A stretch of DNA of 14,739 nucleotides from CAAGNP01 sp964611185. GTDB lineage: Bacteria > Bacteroidota > Bacteroidia > Bacteroidales > UBA932. This document shows positions 7,596 to 14,739 of this stretch, one piece after another; the stretch's first letter is position 1, and each line of letters opens with the position of its first letter. Both the position numbers and the translations under genes were made by a program. The notes under the pieces were generated by a model. The model made no database searches and had not been told where the DNA came from. It saw nothing but the letters and a program-made list of their open reading frames with translations. Location of the stretch: assembly GCA_964611185.1 (NCBI GenBank), contig CAZSXE010000037.1, forward strand, positions 1 through 14,739, in the 5' to 3' direction.

Positions 7596-9299
7596 ATGGA
7601 ACAATTCATCGTATCGGCAAGAAAATACAGGCCAAACACATTTGACTCCCTTATCGGGCAGGAAAATATAGCCACTACCCTTCGTAATTCCATCATCAGA
7701 GGGCAGTTGGCGCACGCATATCTGTTTTGCGGACCCCGCGGAGTAGGGAAAACCTCTATGGCGAGAATTTTTGCCAAATCTATAAATTGCCTTAATCCCT
7801 CGAAGGAGATGGAACCTTGCGGCCAATGCGAATCGTGCCTCTCATTTACCGAAGGGAGATCGTACTGCATTCATGAGCTTGATGCCGCTTCGAACAACTC
7901 CGTCGATGATATTAGAAATATCACCGATATGGTAAGGATTCCCCCTCAGATAGGAAAATACAGCGTATATATAATAGATGAGGTGCACATGCTCTCCTCT
8001 GCCGCTTTCAATGCTTTCCTCAAAACGCTCGAAGAACCCCCTGCGCACGCCATTTTCATCCTTGCCACCACCGAAAAGCATAAAATACTCCCCACCATCC
8101 TCTCACGCTGTCAGACCTACGATTTTAACCGCATCTCTATCATGGACATGGTTAAAAACTTGAGTGGCATAGCCGAAAAAGAAGATATAAAAATAGAAGA
8201 AGATGCTCTTCATATAATAGCCCAAAAGGCAGACGGAGCCATGCGCGATGCCCTTACGCTATTCGACCAGATGGTAGCATTCTGCGGGAAAAATATTACA
8301 TACGATCAGGTTATCACGAATCTGAATGTATTGGACTACGAATATTACTTCCGTCTGACCGATTTCTTTATGAAAGGCGACTATACCGGCGCACTTATGC
8401 TATTGGACGAAGTCCTTTCAAAAGGATTCAACGCCCTTCACTTCATTTCAGGGCTAAGCTCGCATTTCAGAGATTTGCTCGTATGTCGAAACCACGCCTC
8501 CGAGTCACTTCTGCAGCTCCCCCCCACACTGATTAAAAGGTACAAAGATCAATCTCAATACTGCAATATTCCATTTATCTACTCCGCCTTAGGCATCACT
8601 ACCGCCTGCGAAGCGGCATACAGACAGAGCGGAAATCAGCGGTTGCTGATTGAGTTTGCACTAATGAAACTATCATTTATAACCGCTGCTGCCCCTATTG
8701 CGGTATCGCAGACTCCTGCATCACAAAATGTTCCACAGGCTGCTCCTCAAAGTATTCCTCAGACTGCCCCTCAAAGCACTCCACAGACTGCTCCCCAAAC
8801 TGCACCNNNNNNNNNNNNNNNNNNNNNNNNNNNNNNNNNNNNNNNNNNNNNNNNNNNNNNNNNNNNNNNNNNNNNNNNNNNNNNNNNNNNNNNNNNNNNN
8901 NNNNNNGTCAAATCAATCGAAGATAAGGAATTCACCACCGATGACTTCAATTCGGCTTGGAAAGAGCTCATCGAAAGGGAGAAAAACTCAGGAAAGAAAG
9001 TTCTCGCAGCCACATTGCTCCAATATTCCCCCGAAATCGATGAAAACATCATTACATTTTATGTGAGCAATGCTGCCCAAAAACAATGGGTAGAAGAGAA
9101 ACGCCTTCTGAAAATGATCACTTTCATCAGAGAAAAGCTACAAAACTCGAAAATAAATATGCAAGTAGATGTGGCCCCTGCCATCGAGGGAGAGCTTTCT
9201 AACCTAATGCTTACCCCCACCCAAAAGGGGGAAATGCTCCTTAAATCAGATGAAGAATTGAGAGAATTGAAAAAAGACTTGGATTTGGATATAAAATAA
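7596..9299 (+). CDS. dnaX: DNA polymerase III subunits gamma/tau (clamp loader), interrupted by an assembly gap
   Basis: ATPase of the clamp-loader complex that places the sliding clamp on primed DNA and, as tau, ties the polymerases to the helicase. From the ATG at 7596 the reading frame is 567 codons, including the 100-N gap. Walker A GPRGVGKT is at 46-53, zinc-binding cysteines are C65, C75, C78 and C81, Walker B is DEVH at 128-131, and the sensor region reads ILSRCQ. After the AAA+ and collar domains comes a Pro/Gln/Ala/Ser/Thr linker from about residue 374 that runs into the gap; a C-terminal domain resumes near 438. The ATG is preferred over the in-frame TTG at 7587, which lies inside the promoter box; MEQFIVSARKYRP is the typical family N-terminus. 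I found no convincing slippery site for a separate gamma form. True linker length is unknown. lptB follows after 4 bases. Confidence 0.95.
   Translation: MEQFIVSARKYRPNTFDSLIGQENIATTLRNSIIRGQLAHAYLFCGPRGVGKTSMARIFAKSINCLNPSKEMEPCGQCESCLSFTEGRSYCIHELDAASNNSVDDIRNITDMVRIPPQIGKYSVYIIDEVHMLSSAAFNAFLKTLEEPPAHAIFILATTEKHKILPTILSRCQTYDFNRISIMDMVKNLSGIAEKEDIKIEEDALHIIAQKADGAMRDALTLFDQMVAFCGKNITYDQVITNLNVLDYEYYFRLTDFFMKGDYTGALMLLDEVLSKGFNALHFISGLSSHFRDLLVCRNHASESLLQLPPTLIKRYKDQSQYCNIPFIYSALGITTACEAAYRQSGNQRLLIEFALMKLSFITAAAPIAVSQTPASQNVPQAAPQSIPQTAPQSTPQTAPQTAXXXXXXXXXXXXXXXXXXXXXXXXXXXXXXXXXXVKSIEDKEFTTDDFNSAWKELIEREKNSGKKVLAATLLQYSPEIDENIITFYVSNAAQKQWVEEKRLLKMITFIREKLQNSKINMQVDVAPAIEGELSNLMLTPTQKGEMLLKSDEELRELKKDLDLDIK
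8715..8806 (+). repeat. Degenerate 24-base repeat coding the Pro/Gln linker of DnaX
   Basis: Direct repeats of about 24 bases encode the eight-residue unit PQS(I/T)PQTA, preceded by looser copies (TPASQNVPQAA) and followed by a partial PQTA. Units differ at third positions, so it is an old, diverging array. It runs straight into the N gap, so the copy number cannot be counted. Confidence 0.8.
8807..8906. other. Assembly gap of 100 N
   Basis: Exactly 100 unknown bases, a common scaffolding placeholder, so the true length is probably unknown. The flanking dnaX halves happen to be in the same frame across 100 N (partial codon before, complete codon after), but that does not measure the missing sequence. 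Confidence 0.97.
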
Positions 9300-9303
9300 T
9301 ATT

Positions 9304-10050
9304 ATGCGACTTCATTGTGAAAATATAGTTAAAAAATACGGAATCAGAACTGTGGTAAAAGGTGTTTCATTTGAGGTGGAACAAGGCGAGATAGTGGGTC
9401 TTCTCGGTCCCAATGGAGCCGGGAAAACCACAAGTTTCTATATGATTACCGGACTTATCAAGCCCAATGAGGGTAAAATTTATCTTGATGACGAAGAAAT
9501 TACTCACCTCCCTATGTACAAACGGGCACAAAAAGGGCTCGGATACCTCGCTCAGGAAGCATCGGTGTTTAGAAAATTAAGTGTAGAAGATAATATTATG
9601 GCAGTGATGGAGATGTCCACCTACACCAAAGCACAGAGGAAAGAGAGACTCGAATCGCTAATAGACGAATTTGGTCTGAATAGAGTTAGGAAAAGCTATG
9701 GTATTCAGCTCTCAGGAGGAGAAAGGCGCAGATGTGAAATAGCGAGAGCACTCGCCATCGATCCCAAATTCATCCTTCTCGACGAGCCATTCGCAGGAGT
9801 AGATCCCATCGCCGTAGAAGATATCCAGCACATCATCGCCAAGCTCAAATACAAAAATATCGGTATCATAATCACCGACCACAATGTCCACGAAACCCTC
9901 GCCATCACCGATCGAGCATATCTCCTCTTCGAGGGTTCCATCCTCGAAAGCGGCACAGCCGAACAGCTTGCAGCCAACCCTGAAGTTCGCCGGAAATACT
10001 TAGGACAGAATTTTGAACTGAGAAAAGCGGTACTGCACGACAAACGCTAA
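9304..10050 (+). CDS. lptB: LPS export ABC transporter ATP-binding protein LptB
   Basis: Cytoplasmic ATPase that, with LptF/LptG in the inner membrane, powers extraction and transport of lipopolysaccharide to the outer membrane. The 248-residue protein has the usual LptB length. Walker A GPNGAGKTT is at 35-43, the signature LSGGE at 136-140, Walker B ILLDEP with D160 and E161, and the switch histidine H193 in TDHN. The LptB-specific stretch GLGYLAQEASVFRKLSVEDN between Walker A and the signature separates it from other ABC ATPases such as LivF. It begins 4 bases after dnaX and is probably co-transcribed. Its stop codon overlaps the stop of the convergent phosphatase gene by 4 bases. No other lpt gene is present in the window. 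Confidence 0.95.
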   Translation: MRLHCENIVKKYGIRTVVKGVSFEVEQGEIVGLLGPNGAGKTTSFYMITGLIKPNEGKIYLDDEEITHLPMYKRAQKGLGYLAQEASVFRKLSVEDNIMAVMEMSTYTKAQRKERLESLIDEFGLNRVRKSYGIQLSGGERRRCEIARALAIDPKFILLDEPFAGVDPIAVEDIQHIIAKLKYKNIGIIITDHNVHETLAITDRAYLLFEGSILESGTAEQLAANPEVRRKYLGQNFELRKAVLHDKR

Positions 10051-10730
10051 ACCATCAGATCAGCCCATACACGACTGCGACGAAGAGAAAAAATACTCTC
10101 AAGCTGCTGCGCAGAATGAAGATCCGTAGCGAAAAAATCACAGAAATTATTCTTCCTGAGATATGAAAGAATGTGAATCGAACTCTTGCCATAACACCCG
10201 GAAAGAGACAATAAATTGATTTGAAATCTGCAACCCATATCCCTGAACTTATCAAAGTCCCTAAGAGAATCAGCCATATAAAGATACCTCTCCGGATGGG
10301 CCAAGATAGGGTTTTTCCCTGCCATTGAGAGTCCGAAGAGTACATTTTCGAGATTGTCACTCCTGTAAAAATACGACATCTCTATCAGTACAGATCCATC
10401 TTCATAACACAACAAATCATCTTCCACCCTTTTTTCAAATCCGTCGAAGACCATATACTCTCCAGCCAAATGGGTACTGATACCCCACTCCAAAGGGATA
10501 TTAACGATAAAGTCTTTGTAAATAGATCTCAAATTCTCTTCGGAATTTGCGTTATATATCTCCGGATTAATGTGAGGAGTGAAGCATACTGACTTACATC
10601 CCGCCATGGAAAGTTTCTTAAGGACATTCAGCGAGTCACCCGCAGATTTGAAACCATCATCTACTCCGGGAAGTATGTGATTGTGAATATCAATCTTCAG
10701 AGGTAAAAAACTATTTCTTTTTCTTATCAT
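10047..10730 (-). CDS. CpsB/YwqE-type tyrosine-protein phosphatase (PHP domain)
   Basis: Metal-dependent phosphotyrosine phosphatase of the PHP superfamily; known members dephosphorylate the tyrosine-rich tail of Wzc/CpsD-type kinases and so control capsule or exopolysaccharide chain export. From the ATG at 10730 the product is 227 residues. Metal-site motifs are complete: DIHNH at 14-18 with PGVDDG following, TPHINPEIY, AGEY, AHPERY and a C-terminal ATDLHS. There is no signal peptide, so it acts in the cytoplasm, where the kinase tail is. The start is uncertain: the frame stays open upstream to 10901 through the kinase's repeat-coded tail, and an alternative ATG lies at 10736. I chose 10730 because it is the ATG closest to the first motif. 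It overlaps the kinase gene by 20 bases and lptB, tail-to-tail, by 4. Confidence 0.9.
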   Translation of the reverse strand: MIRKRNSFLPLKIDIHNHILPGVDDGFKSAGDSLNVLKKLSMAGCKSVCFTPHINPEIYNANSEENLRSIYKDFIVNIPLEWGISTHLAGEYMVFDGFEKRVEDDLLCYEDGSVLIEMSYFYRSDNLENVLFGLSMAGKNPILAHPERYLYMADSLRDFDKFRDMGCRFQINLLSLSGCYGKSSIHILSYLRKNNFCDFFATDLHSAQQLESIFSLRRSRVWADLMV

Positions 10731-13194
10731 TATCATAACCGTAGCCATAGCCATAGCCGTAGCCGTAACTTTTCCGGCCATACCCATATCCGTACCCATA
10801 TCCGTACCCATACCCGTATTTGTACTTCTTGGAAGCGAAATCCATTCCGTTAAGGACAATATTGAGCCCCTTAAGCCTCTTATCCTTATTTGCCATCTCA
10901 ATATCCGGGAGCACTTTTAAAGTAGTATATTCGGCACGAATCACATAGAGGGTATAATCCACAAATCTATTAACTATCATAGCATCCGATACCGGGAAAA
11001 ACGGCGCAGAGTCACATATCACATAATCATATTTCTCTCTGTAATAGCTGATAAGCTCAGAAAGTCTATCTGTGGAGAGGAGCTCCGAAGGGTTCGGGGG
11101 TACAGCCCCTGAGAATATAACATCGAGATTTTCACTCTCTCCGCAGTTAAGAGGCAGAGAAGAGAGATCATTACTCTTCCCGATAATATAACCCACTATA
11201 CTATTTACATTGTCCACTTTTACTTTAGGGAAAAACTCCTTGAGAGTCGGTTTTCTCAAGTCGAGACCCAGTAAAAGAACCTTTTTCTGGATATGAGCGA
11301 GCGAAAGTGCTATATTGGCAGAAATGTAACTCTTACCCTCCCCCGAAATGGAAGAGGTAACCTGAATCACCTTCCCGGGGATGAACTGCAGATTGGACCG
11401 TAACATTCTGAATGCTTCGGATGTTACATCCCTTCCGGCAGAATTTATAATACGCTTCCCCTGCTGAATATCGTTCTTGGGGATTGTGGTCACCACAGGG
11501 GCTTTTATCACATCTTCCACATCTTTCTTAGTCTCCACCTTCGACCGCGCGAGCTTGCGTATCCATATTATTGCCGGAGGCAAAATAAAACCAATGATAA
11601 ACGCCAGGAGATATATTTTGTTCTTTTGTGGCTTCGTGGGGGCCGGAGAACCATAAGCAGGCTCTACCACCCTGACATTGTCGTTCTGCGAATACATAGA
11701 GATCTGCGCCTCCTCCTTCTTCTGCTGAAGCAACAAATAGAGCGGTTCTATTATCTGCTGACGGCGCGACATCTGCTGAATATCAAACTGCTGCTCAGGA
11801 ATGGAAGCCATCTTCGCCTTACTCTCCTTTAAAGTCTTCTCCAGCTCCTTTTCCCTGATAGAATATACCTTACCGAGATTTCCCACCGTAAGCTCTATGC
11901 TTTCCCTTCCCCCTTCAAGCTGCTGATTCATATTCAGCACCCGAGGATTAGAGATACTCGAATTGGAAATAAGCCTATTGCGCTCAGCCACAAGAGTATT
12001 GTACTGCGAAATGATAGCGTTAAGCCCGTTATCGGCTACGCCAATATTGGAGGGTATCACTCTATACTCTCCCGAAGGAGTCTGCGCAAGATAATCCTTT
12101 ACCATATCGAGAATTTTCTCCTGAAGGCGCACTTCGGCCAGCTGATTCTCGTACTGCATATCTGAGGTCATCGTAAGTTCCGACTGCGACTCAAGATTTA
12201 CCAGCACATTGCTCGACTGATAATTGCGAAAATCGCTCTCTACATCACCTAATTCCTTGGAAATCGCTTCAAGACGAGTATTGATGAAAGAAATTGTGTT
12301 TACACTTACCGAGTTTTTAAATGTGCGAGCATCAAGATTGTACTTAGAAATCAGTGTGTTAAGCACATCTTCAGCCCTCAACGGTTTAGAATCCTCGAAT
12401 GTAAGTGTCATAACATCGGAACGATTTGTTCTGTTACCGACAGCCTCCACGGTGAGCTTGGATGAAAGTCCTATTGCCAAAGAATAAGGCTTGGACCACG
12501 AACACATATAAATATCCCCCTCCATCATTCCAGCGGGATTAGTGACATTGATAGAAAATGAAAAACCGTTAAAATTCATCTGTGTTCCATATACGCACAG
12601 AGGGTTATCCAGATCAATATCATCACCGTTAATACTAAGTTTTCTTACCTTGAACTGTCTGTCATCTATAGCCTTGAACTCTACAACAATACTTCCGGGG
12701 AGCATTTCCTGAGGAAAAAGAGCATCCGTGGTGAGATTAAATGAGAAAGGGCTGTCTTTATAAAACTCATACACCTTCACATTTAGAAGATTTCTGAAAA
12801 GATGAATAGATGAGTGAAAAATAGGAATACGATACTGAAAATAACGGGTATTGAGTCCAAGCTCCTCCACTACCTTGTTCATAAGAGAGGGAGAAGAGAG
12901 GATAAATATCTCATTATCAATCTTTTTAGAAACACTCTTCCCTGTAAGATCGCCCAGAAGAGCGAGCTCTCCCGAACCTTCGTTTTCATTGACCAATATG
13001 GCAGAAGTGGAGCGGGTATAGACCGGAGTAGCTATTTTTCCGATGAAATAGGCTATCACCAATGCGACAGCTACACTTGCCACTATCCAGTACTTCAGCC
13101 TCCAGAAAAACAGCACAAAGTCGCGAATATTAAAATTGCTTTTCTCCTCCTCGAAGAAAAAAGGGTCCTTTTCAAACATAGAATTATTATCCAT
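10711..13194 (-). CDS. wzc: Wzc-type polysaccharide co-polymerase with C-terminal tyrosine autokinase
   Basis: Inner-membrane protein of 827 residues that regulates polymerisation and export of capsule or exopolysaccharide. Membrane helices lie at about 35-52 and 526-545, bracketing the periplasmic Wzz-like region, which has coiled-coil-like heptads around 300-510. The cytoplasmic BY-kinase domain has the oligomerisation motif EX2RX2R (E593, R596, R599), Walker A SGEGKS at 617-622, Walker A' VLLLGLDLRKP at 639-649, the SGAVPPNPSELL segment at 695-706 and Walker B with D728. In Walker A' the first Asp of the usual DxD is Gly (G643), while D645 is kept. The tail, 791-820, has 14 tyrosines: YK, seven YG pairs, RKS, five YG pairs and a last Tyr, then DNDKKKK. 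Tail tyrosines are the expected autophosphorylation sites. It starts 9 bases after the export lipoprotein gene. Confidence 0.95.
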   Translation of the reverse strand: MDNNSMFEKDPFFFEEEKSNFNIRDFVLFFWRLKYWIVASVAVALVIAYFIGKIATPVYTRSTSAILVNENEGSGELALLGDLTGKSVSKKIDNEIFILSSPSLMNKVVEELGLNTRYFQYRIPIFHSSIHLFRNLLNVKVYEFYKDSPFSFNLTTDALFPQEMLPGSIVVEFKAIDDRQFKVRKLSINGDDIDLDNPLCVYGTQMNFNGFSFSINVTNPAGMMEGDIYMCSWSKPYSLAIGLSSKLTVEAVGNRTNRSDVMTLTFEDSKPLRAEDVLNTLISKYNLDARTFKNSVSVNTISFINTRLEAISKELGDVESDFRNYQSSNVLVNLESQSELTMTSDMQYENQLAEVRLQEKILDMVKDYLAQTPSGEYRVIPSNIGVADNGLNAIISQYNTLVAERNRLISNSSISNPRVLNMNQQLEGGRESIELTVGNLGKVYSIREKELEKTLKESKAKMASIPEQQFDIQQMSRRQQIIEPLYLLLQQKKEEAQISMYSQNDNVRVVEPAYGSPAPTKPQKNKIYLLAFIIGFILPPAIIWIRKLARSKVETKKDVEDVIKAPVVTTIPKNDIQQGKRIINSAGRDVTSEAFRMLRSNLQFIPGKVIQVTSSISGEGKSYISANIALSLAHIQKKVLLLGLDLRKPTLKEFFPKVKVDNVNSIVGYIIGKSNDLSSLPLNCGESENLDVIFSGAVPPNPSELLSTDRLSELISYYREKYDYVICDSAPFFPVSDAMIVNRFVDYTLYVIRAEYTTLKVLPDIEMANKDKRLKGLNIVLNGMDFASKKYKYGYGYGYGYGYGYGRKSYGYGYGYGYGYDNDKKKK
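10735..10824 (-). repeat. Tyr-Gly coding repeat in the kinase tail
   Basis: Two blocks of 6-base TAY-GGN units: seven units at 10777-10818 and five plus a final Tyr codon at 10735-10767, separated by codons for RKS. Block one mostly alternates TAC GGA with TAT GGG (a 12-base period); block two uses GGC or GGT. The differing codon choice suggests the blocks expanded separately. Confidence 0.9.
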
Positions 13195-13203
13195 TGTGGT
13201 AAC

Positions 13204-13986
13204 TTATTTGGCGTTCGCAATAACGAGTGAAACGACTGCAACAGCGGTAGTGATAGATGAGAGGACAATGCTCCAAATACCGGTCGCTGTTGTCCCCTGG
13301 GACACTCTTGAGGCACTTGGCGGTACATACAGAACATCATTCTGCTGTAAATAGAAGAAAGGAGATTCAAGTATCGCACTTGACCTCAGGTCAATACGGA
13401 TATGAGTCTGCTTTCCATTCAGCTCCCTCATCAGAATAATATCATCCCTCTTAGCTGTAATAAGCAAATCCCCTGCTTTTCCAAGCGCCTGGAGGATATT
13501 AATCTTTTCAGAGTCTATGGTATAAGTACCGGGGCTGCGAACCTCGCCCAGTACTGTGATTTTATAATTCTTGAATGACACATAGACGATAGGATCCTTC
13601 ACATCTTTCCCTATCTCCTGTGTAAGAAAATTAATGAGCTTTGAGCGTGTCATCCCTTCCACTTTAATCTTACCGAGAATAGGAAAGTTTATGCATCCGT
13701 CGGGACCTACGAGGTATCCAAGGGTACTGCGTTCCGGATCTGTACTACCGCTACTGCTGGTCAGCTCACCGAGAGTGAGATTATATGGCTGAATTACAGT
13801 CTTATCAGGTCCTGAAACGATAATGGAGAGTAGGTCATCTTTTTTTATCGAAGCTTCATATTCGGTAGTAAGATTTTTAAGATTGGCCTCATCTATGTCC
13901 TGGAAATAGACGATCTCTTTAGATGTCGTGCACCCGCCCAAAAATAAAACGGTGAAAAGGAAAAATAAAATATAAATCTTTTTCAT
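13204..13986 (-). CDS. wza: Wza-type polysaccharide export lipoprotein (OPX family)
   Basis: Outer-membrane export protein of 260 residues that would form the exit channel for capsule or exopolysaccharide with the Wzc partner. The ATG at 13986 gives a clean lipoprotein signal peptide with lipobox LGGC (lipidated C19); the longer reading from 14013 would place MKQLFSLTL in front of it. The Poly_export domain covers about 44-138 (including YLVGPDGCINFPILGKI), and an SLBB domain begins at 143 (ITVLGEVRSPGTYTID). The C-terminus, about 237-257, is a hydrophobic helix (IWSIVLSSITTAVAVVSLVIA) that could anchor or span a membrane. The protein is shorter than E. coli Wza, apparently with a single SLBB repeat, as is common in Bacteroidota. 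A good promoter lies upstream; wzc follows after 9 bases. Confidence 0.93.
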   Translation of the reverse strand: MKKIYILFFLFTVLFLGGCTTSKEIVYFQDIDEANLKNLTTEYEASIKKDDLLSIIVSGPDKTVIQPYNLTLGELTSSSGSTDPERSTLGYLVGPDGCINFPILGKIKVEGMTRSKLINFLTQEIGKDVKDPIVYVSFKNYKITVLGEVRSPGTYTIDSEKINILQALGKAGDLLITAKRDDIILMRELNGKQTHIRIDLRSSAILESPFFYLQQNDVLYVPPSASRVSQGTTATGIWSIVLSSITTAVAVVSLVIANAK

Positions 13987-14033
13987 TAAGGTTAAGGAGA
14001 AAAGTTGTTTCAATACTAAATTTAATTAGAATT

Positions 14034-14064
14034 TAAAGGTATAAACAATATTTATAACTTCAAA
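14034..14064 (-). promoter_or_regulatory. Bacteroidota -33/-7 promoter for the wza-wzc-phosphatase operon
   Basis: On the minus strand TTTG (14064-14061) is followed after exactly 19 bases by TACCTTTA (14041-14034), which matches TAnnTTTG except at the last base. The start site would fall near 14028, leaving a leader of about 40 AT-rich bases before the wza ATG. This is the only promoter in the window with a full -33 element at standard spacing. Confidence 0.55.
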
Positions 14065-14084
14065 TTATATTTACAACTATTTGT

Positions 14085-14092
14085 TATATTTG
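14085..14092 (+). promoter_or_regulatory. Promoter-like -7 box pointing antisense into the DUF3575-like gene
   Basis: TATATTTG, followed by C, on the plus strand matches TAnnTTTG and sits directly beyond the stop codon of the leftward outer-membrane protein gene. An ATG at 14098 opens a 56-codon frame ending at 14268. The surroundings are very AT-rich and no -33 is seen, so it may be a chance match. Confidence 0.25.
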
Positions 14093-14716
14093 CTAAAATG
14101 TGTAAGAAACACATACCCCGCCTTTATATGCCGGAAGCCACTCTGCACTCTTATTCCATTCTCTATGAGAGATACCTCCGTCCTCCATCGGTGTATAAGA
14201 TTCATATCCCGATAAGGTATAACCACCTCCCCAGAAAATCTCTATCCCCCAGCACTTTGGCAGATTGAAACTCCACCCGATAGTAAGCCCTGTCAGAAGC
14301 GACTGCCCGACAAATATGCTGTCAGGATTCTTTTCATACCCCGTAATAAACTTGGGATAGATATTTTTATTCATCCTAAATATTCCGAACCCCACATTTG
14401 CCGCACAGAAGAATCCCTTAAATGTCCTCACCGGATAATACCTCAGCTCCGCAAACCCCGTCCCCAGCGACAGCGGATACCCCGTCCCCATAAAATTTTT
14501 AGGCGCGAACACCCCCATAAAGTCCAGCTGTACACTCAAATAATTCCAAACTCTCACCTCCACCGCCGGATTCACCACCCCCACCACCGCCAAAGCATTT
14601 AGCTTCACCCTCACCCTTTGAACATCTGCACGACCAAGTGAATCAGCCTCCTGAGCCGACATCGAAAACAAAGAGACCGAAAACAATAGAAAGAGAGTTA
14701 ATATGTATCTTTTCAT
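14093..14716 (-). CDS. DUF3575-like outer-membrane beta-barrel protein
   Basis: Predicted outer-membrane protein of 207 residues from the ATG at 14716. A signal peptide (about 1-22, MKRYILTLFLLFSVSLFSMSAQ) is followed by alternating, aromatic-ended strands typical of a small beta-barrel (KLNALAVVGVVNPAVEVRVW, FAELRYYPV, FFCAANVGFGIF, TGLTIGWSFNL), ending in the barrel-type terminus VCVSYTF with a final Phe. The layout resembles DUF3575 proteins of Bacteroidota, which often sit near fimbrial or capsule genes; I have not confirmed this by a search. In-frame ATGs at 14725 and 14734 are possible but would put extra residues before the signal peptide. Its promoter lies outside the window. It is 106 bases upstream of wza on the same strand. 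Confidence 0.75.
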   Translation of the reverse strand: MKRYILTLFLLFSVSLFSMSAQEADSLGRADVQRVRVKLNALAVVGVVNPAVEVRVWNYLSVQLDFMGVFAPKNFMGTGYPLSLGTGFAELRYYPVRTFKGFFCAANVGFGIFRMNKNIYPKFITGYEKNPDSIFVGQSLLTGLTIGWSFNLPKCWGIEIFWGGGYTLSGYESYTPMEDGGISHREWNKSAEWLPAYKGGVCVSYTF

Positions 14717-14739
14717 AATATTTACCATTTTCACTTTAT

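Noticed and set aside
8150..8215. A-rich stretches in dnaX as a programmed frameshift site
   Set aside because: No A AAA AAG heptamer followed by a hairpin is present, and the position is well inside the ATPase/collar region rather than at the tau/gamma boundary.
10731..10901. N-terminal extension of the PHP phosphatase (57 more codons, Met/Gly/Thr/Ala-rich)
   Set aside because: It is the out-of-frame reading of the Tyr-Gly repeat of wzc; other PHP phosphatases begin close to the DxHxH motif.
13987..14013. Upstream ATG for wza
   Set aside because: It would put MKQLFSLTL ahead of a complete lipoprotein signal that starts with MKK at 13986.

Overview
This window looks like a chromosomal fragment of a Bacteroidota bacterium, most likely of the order Bacteroidales. 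The evidence is the Bacteroidota-type promoter boxes (TAnnTTTG) in front of several genes, the near absence of Shine-Dalgarno sequences, signal peptides ending in SxSAQ, a DUF3575-like outer-membrane protein, and the style of the Wza/Wzc and EF-P proteins. I cannot name a genus. The window is almost entirely coding: 13 protein genes, no RNA genes, no mobile elements, no CRISPR, and no gap over about 110 bases. One run of exactly 100 N inside dnaX shows that this is a draft scaffold.

Left part (1-4815). A sigma-54-dependent response regulator, cut off by the window edge, reads leftward. It is divergent from a rightward set: cmk (CMP kinase) and ispH (last step of the MEP isoprenoid pathway), which overlap by ATGA, then efp (EF-P) with its own promoter, then a transglutaminase-like lipoprotein 16 bases downstream of efp.

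Middle part (4794-10050). A compact leftward operon holds an unrecognised secreted protein, an M16 zinc peptidase and a SAM-dependent O-methyltransferase. Its genes are joined by two TAATG stop/start overlaps, and its end overlaps the transglutaminase gene tail-to-tail by 22 bases. Divergent from it, dnaX (clamp-loader tau/gamma) and lptB (LPS-transport ATPase) form a rightward pair.

Right part (10047-14739). A leftward envelope-polysaccharide cluster reads, in transcription order: a DUF3575-like outer-membrane protein, a Wza-type export lipoprotein, a Wzc-type co-polymerase/tyrosine autokinase, and a CpsB/YwqE-type PHP phosphatase. The kinase ends in a tail of 14 tyrosines arranged as two Tyr-Gly repeat blocks. 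The phosphatase gene that probably acts on this tail starts inside the last codons of the kinase gene. Together they form an export channel with its phosphorylation switch; glycosyltransferases are not in the window.

I found no clearly undescribed system. The best points for a second look are the repeat-coded tyrosine tail and its overlap with the phosphatase gene, two promoters placed so close to the start codons of cmk and dnaX that leaderless mRNAs are expected, an unrecognised secreted protein locked in an operon with a peptidase and a methyltransferase, and the unresolved repeat in dnaX.
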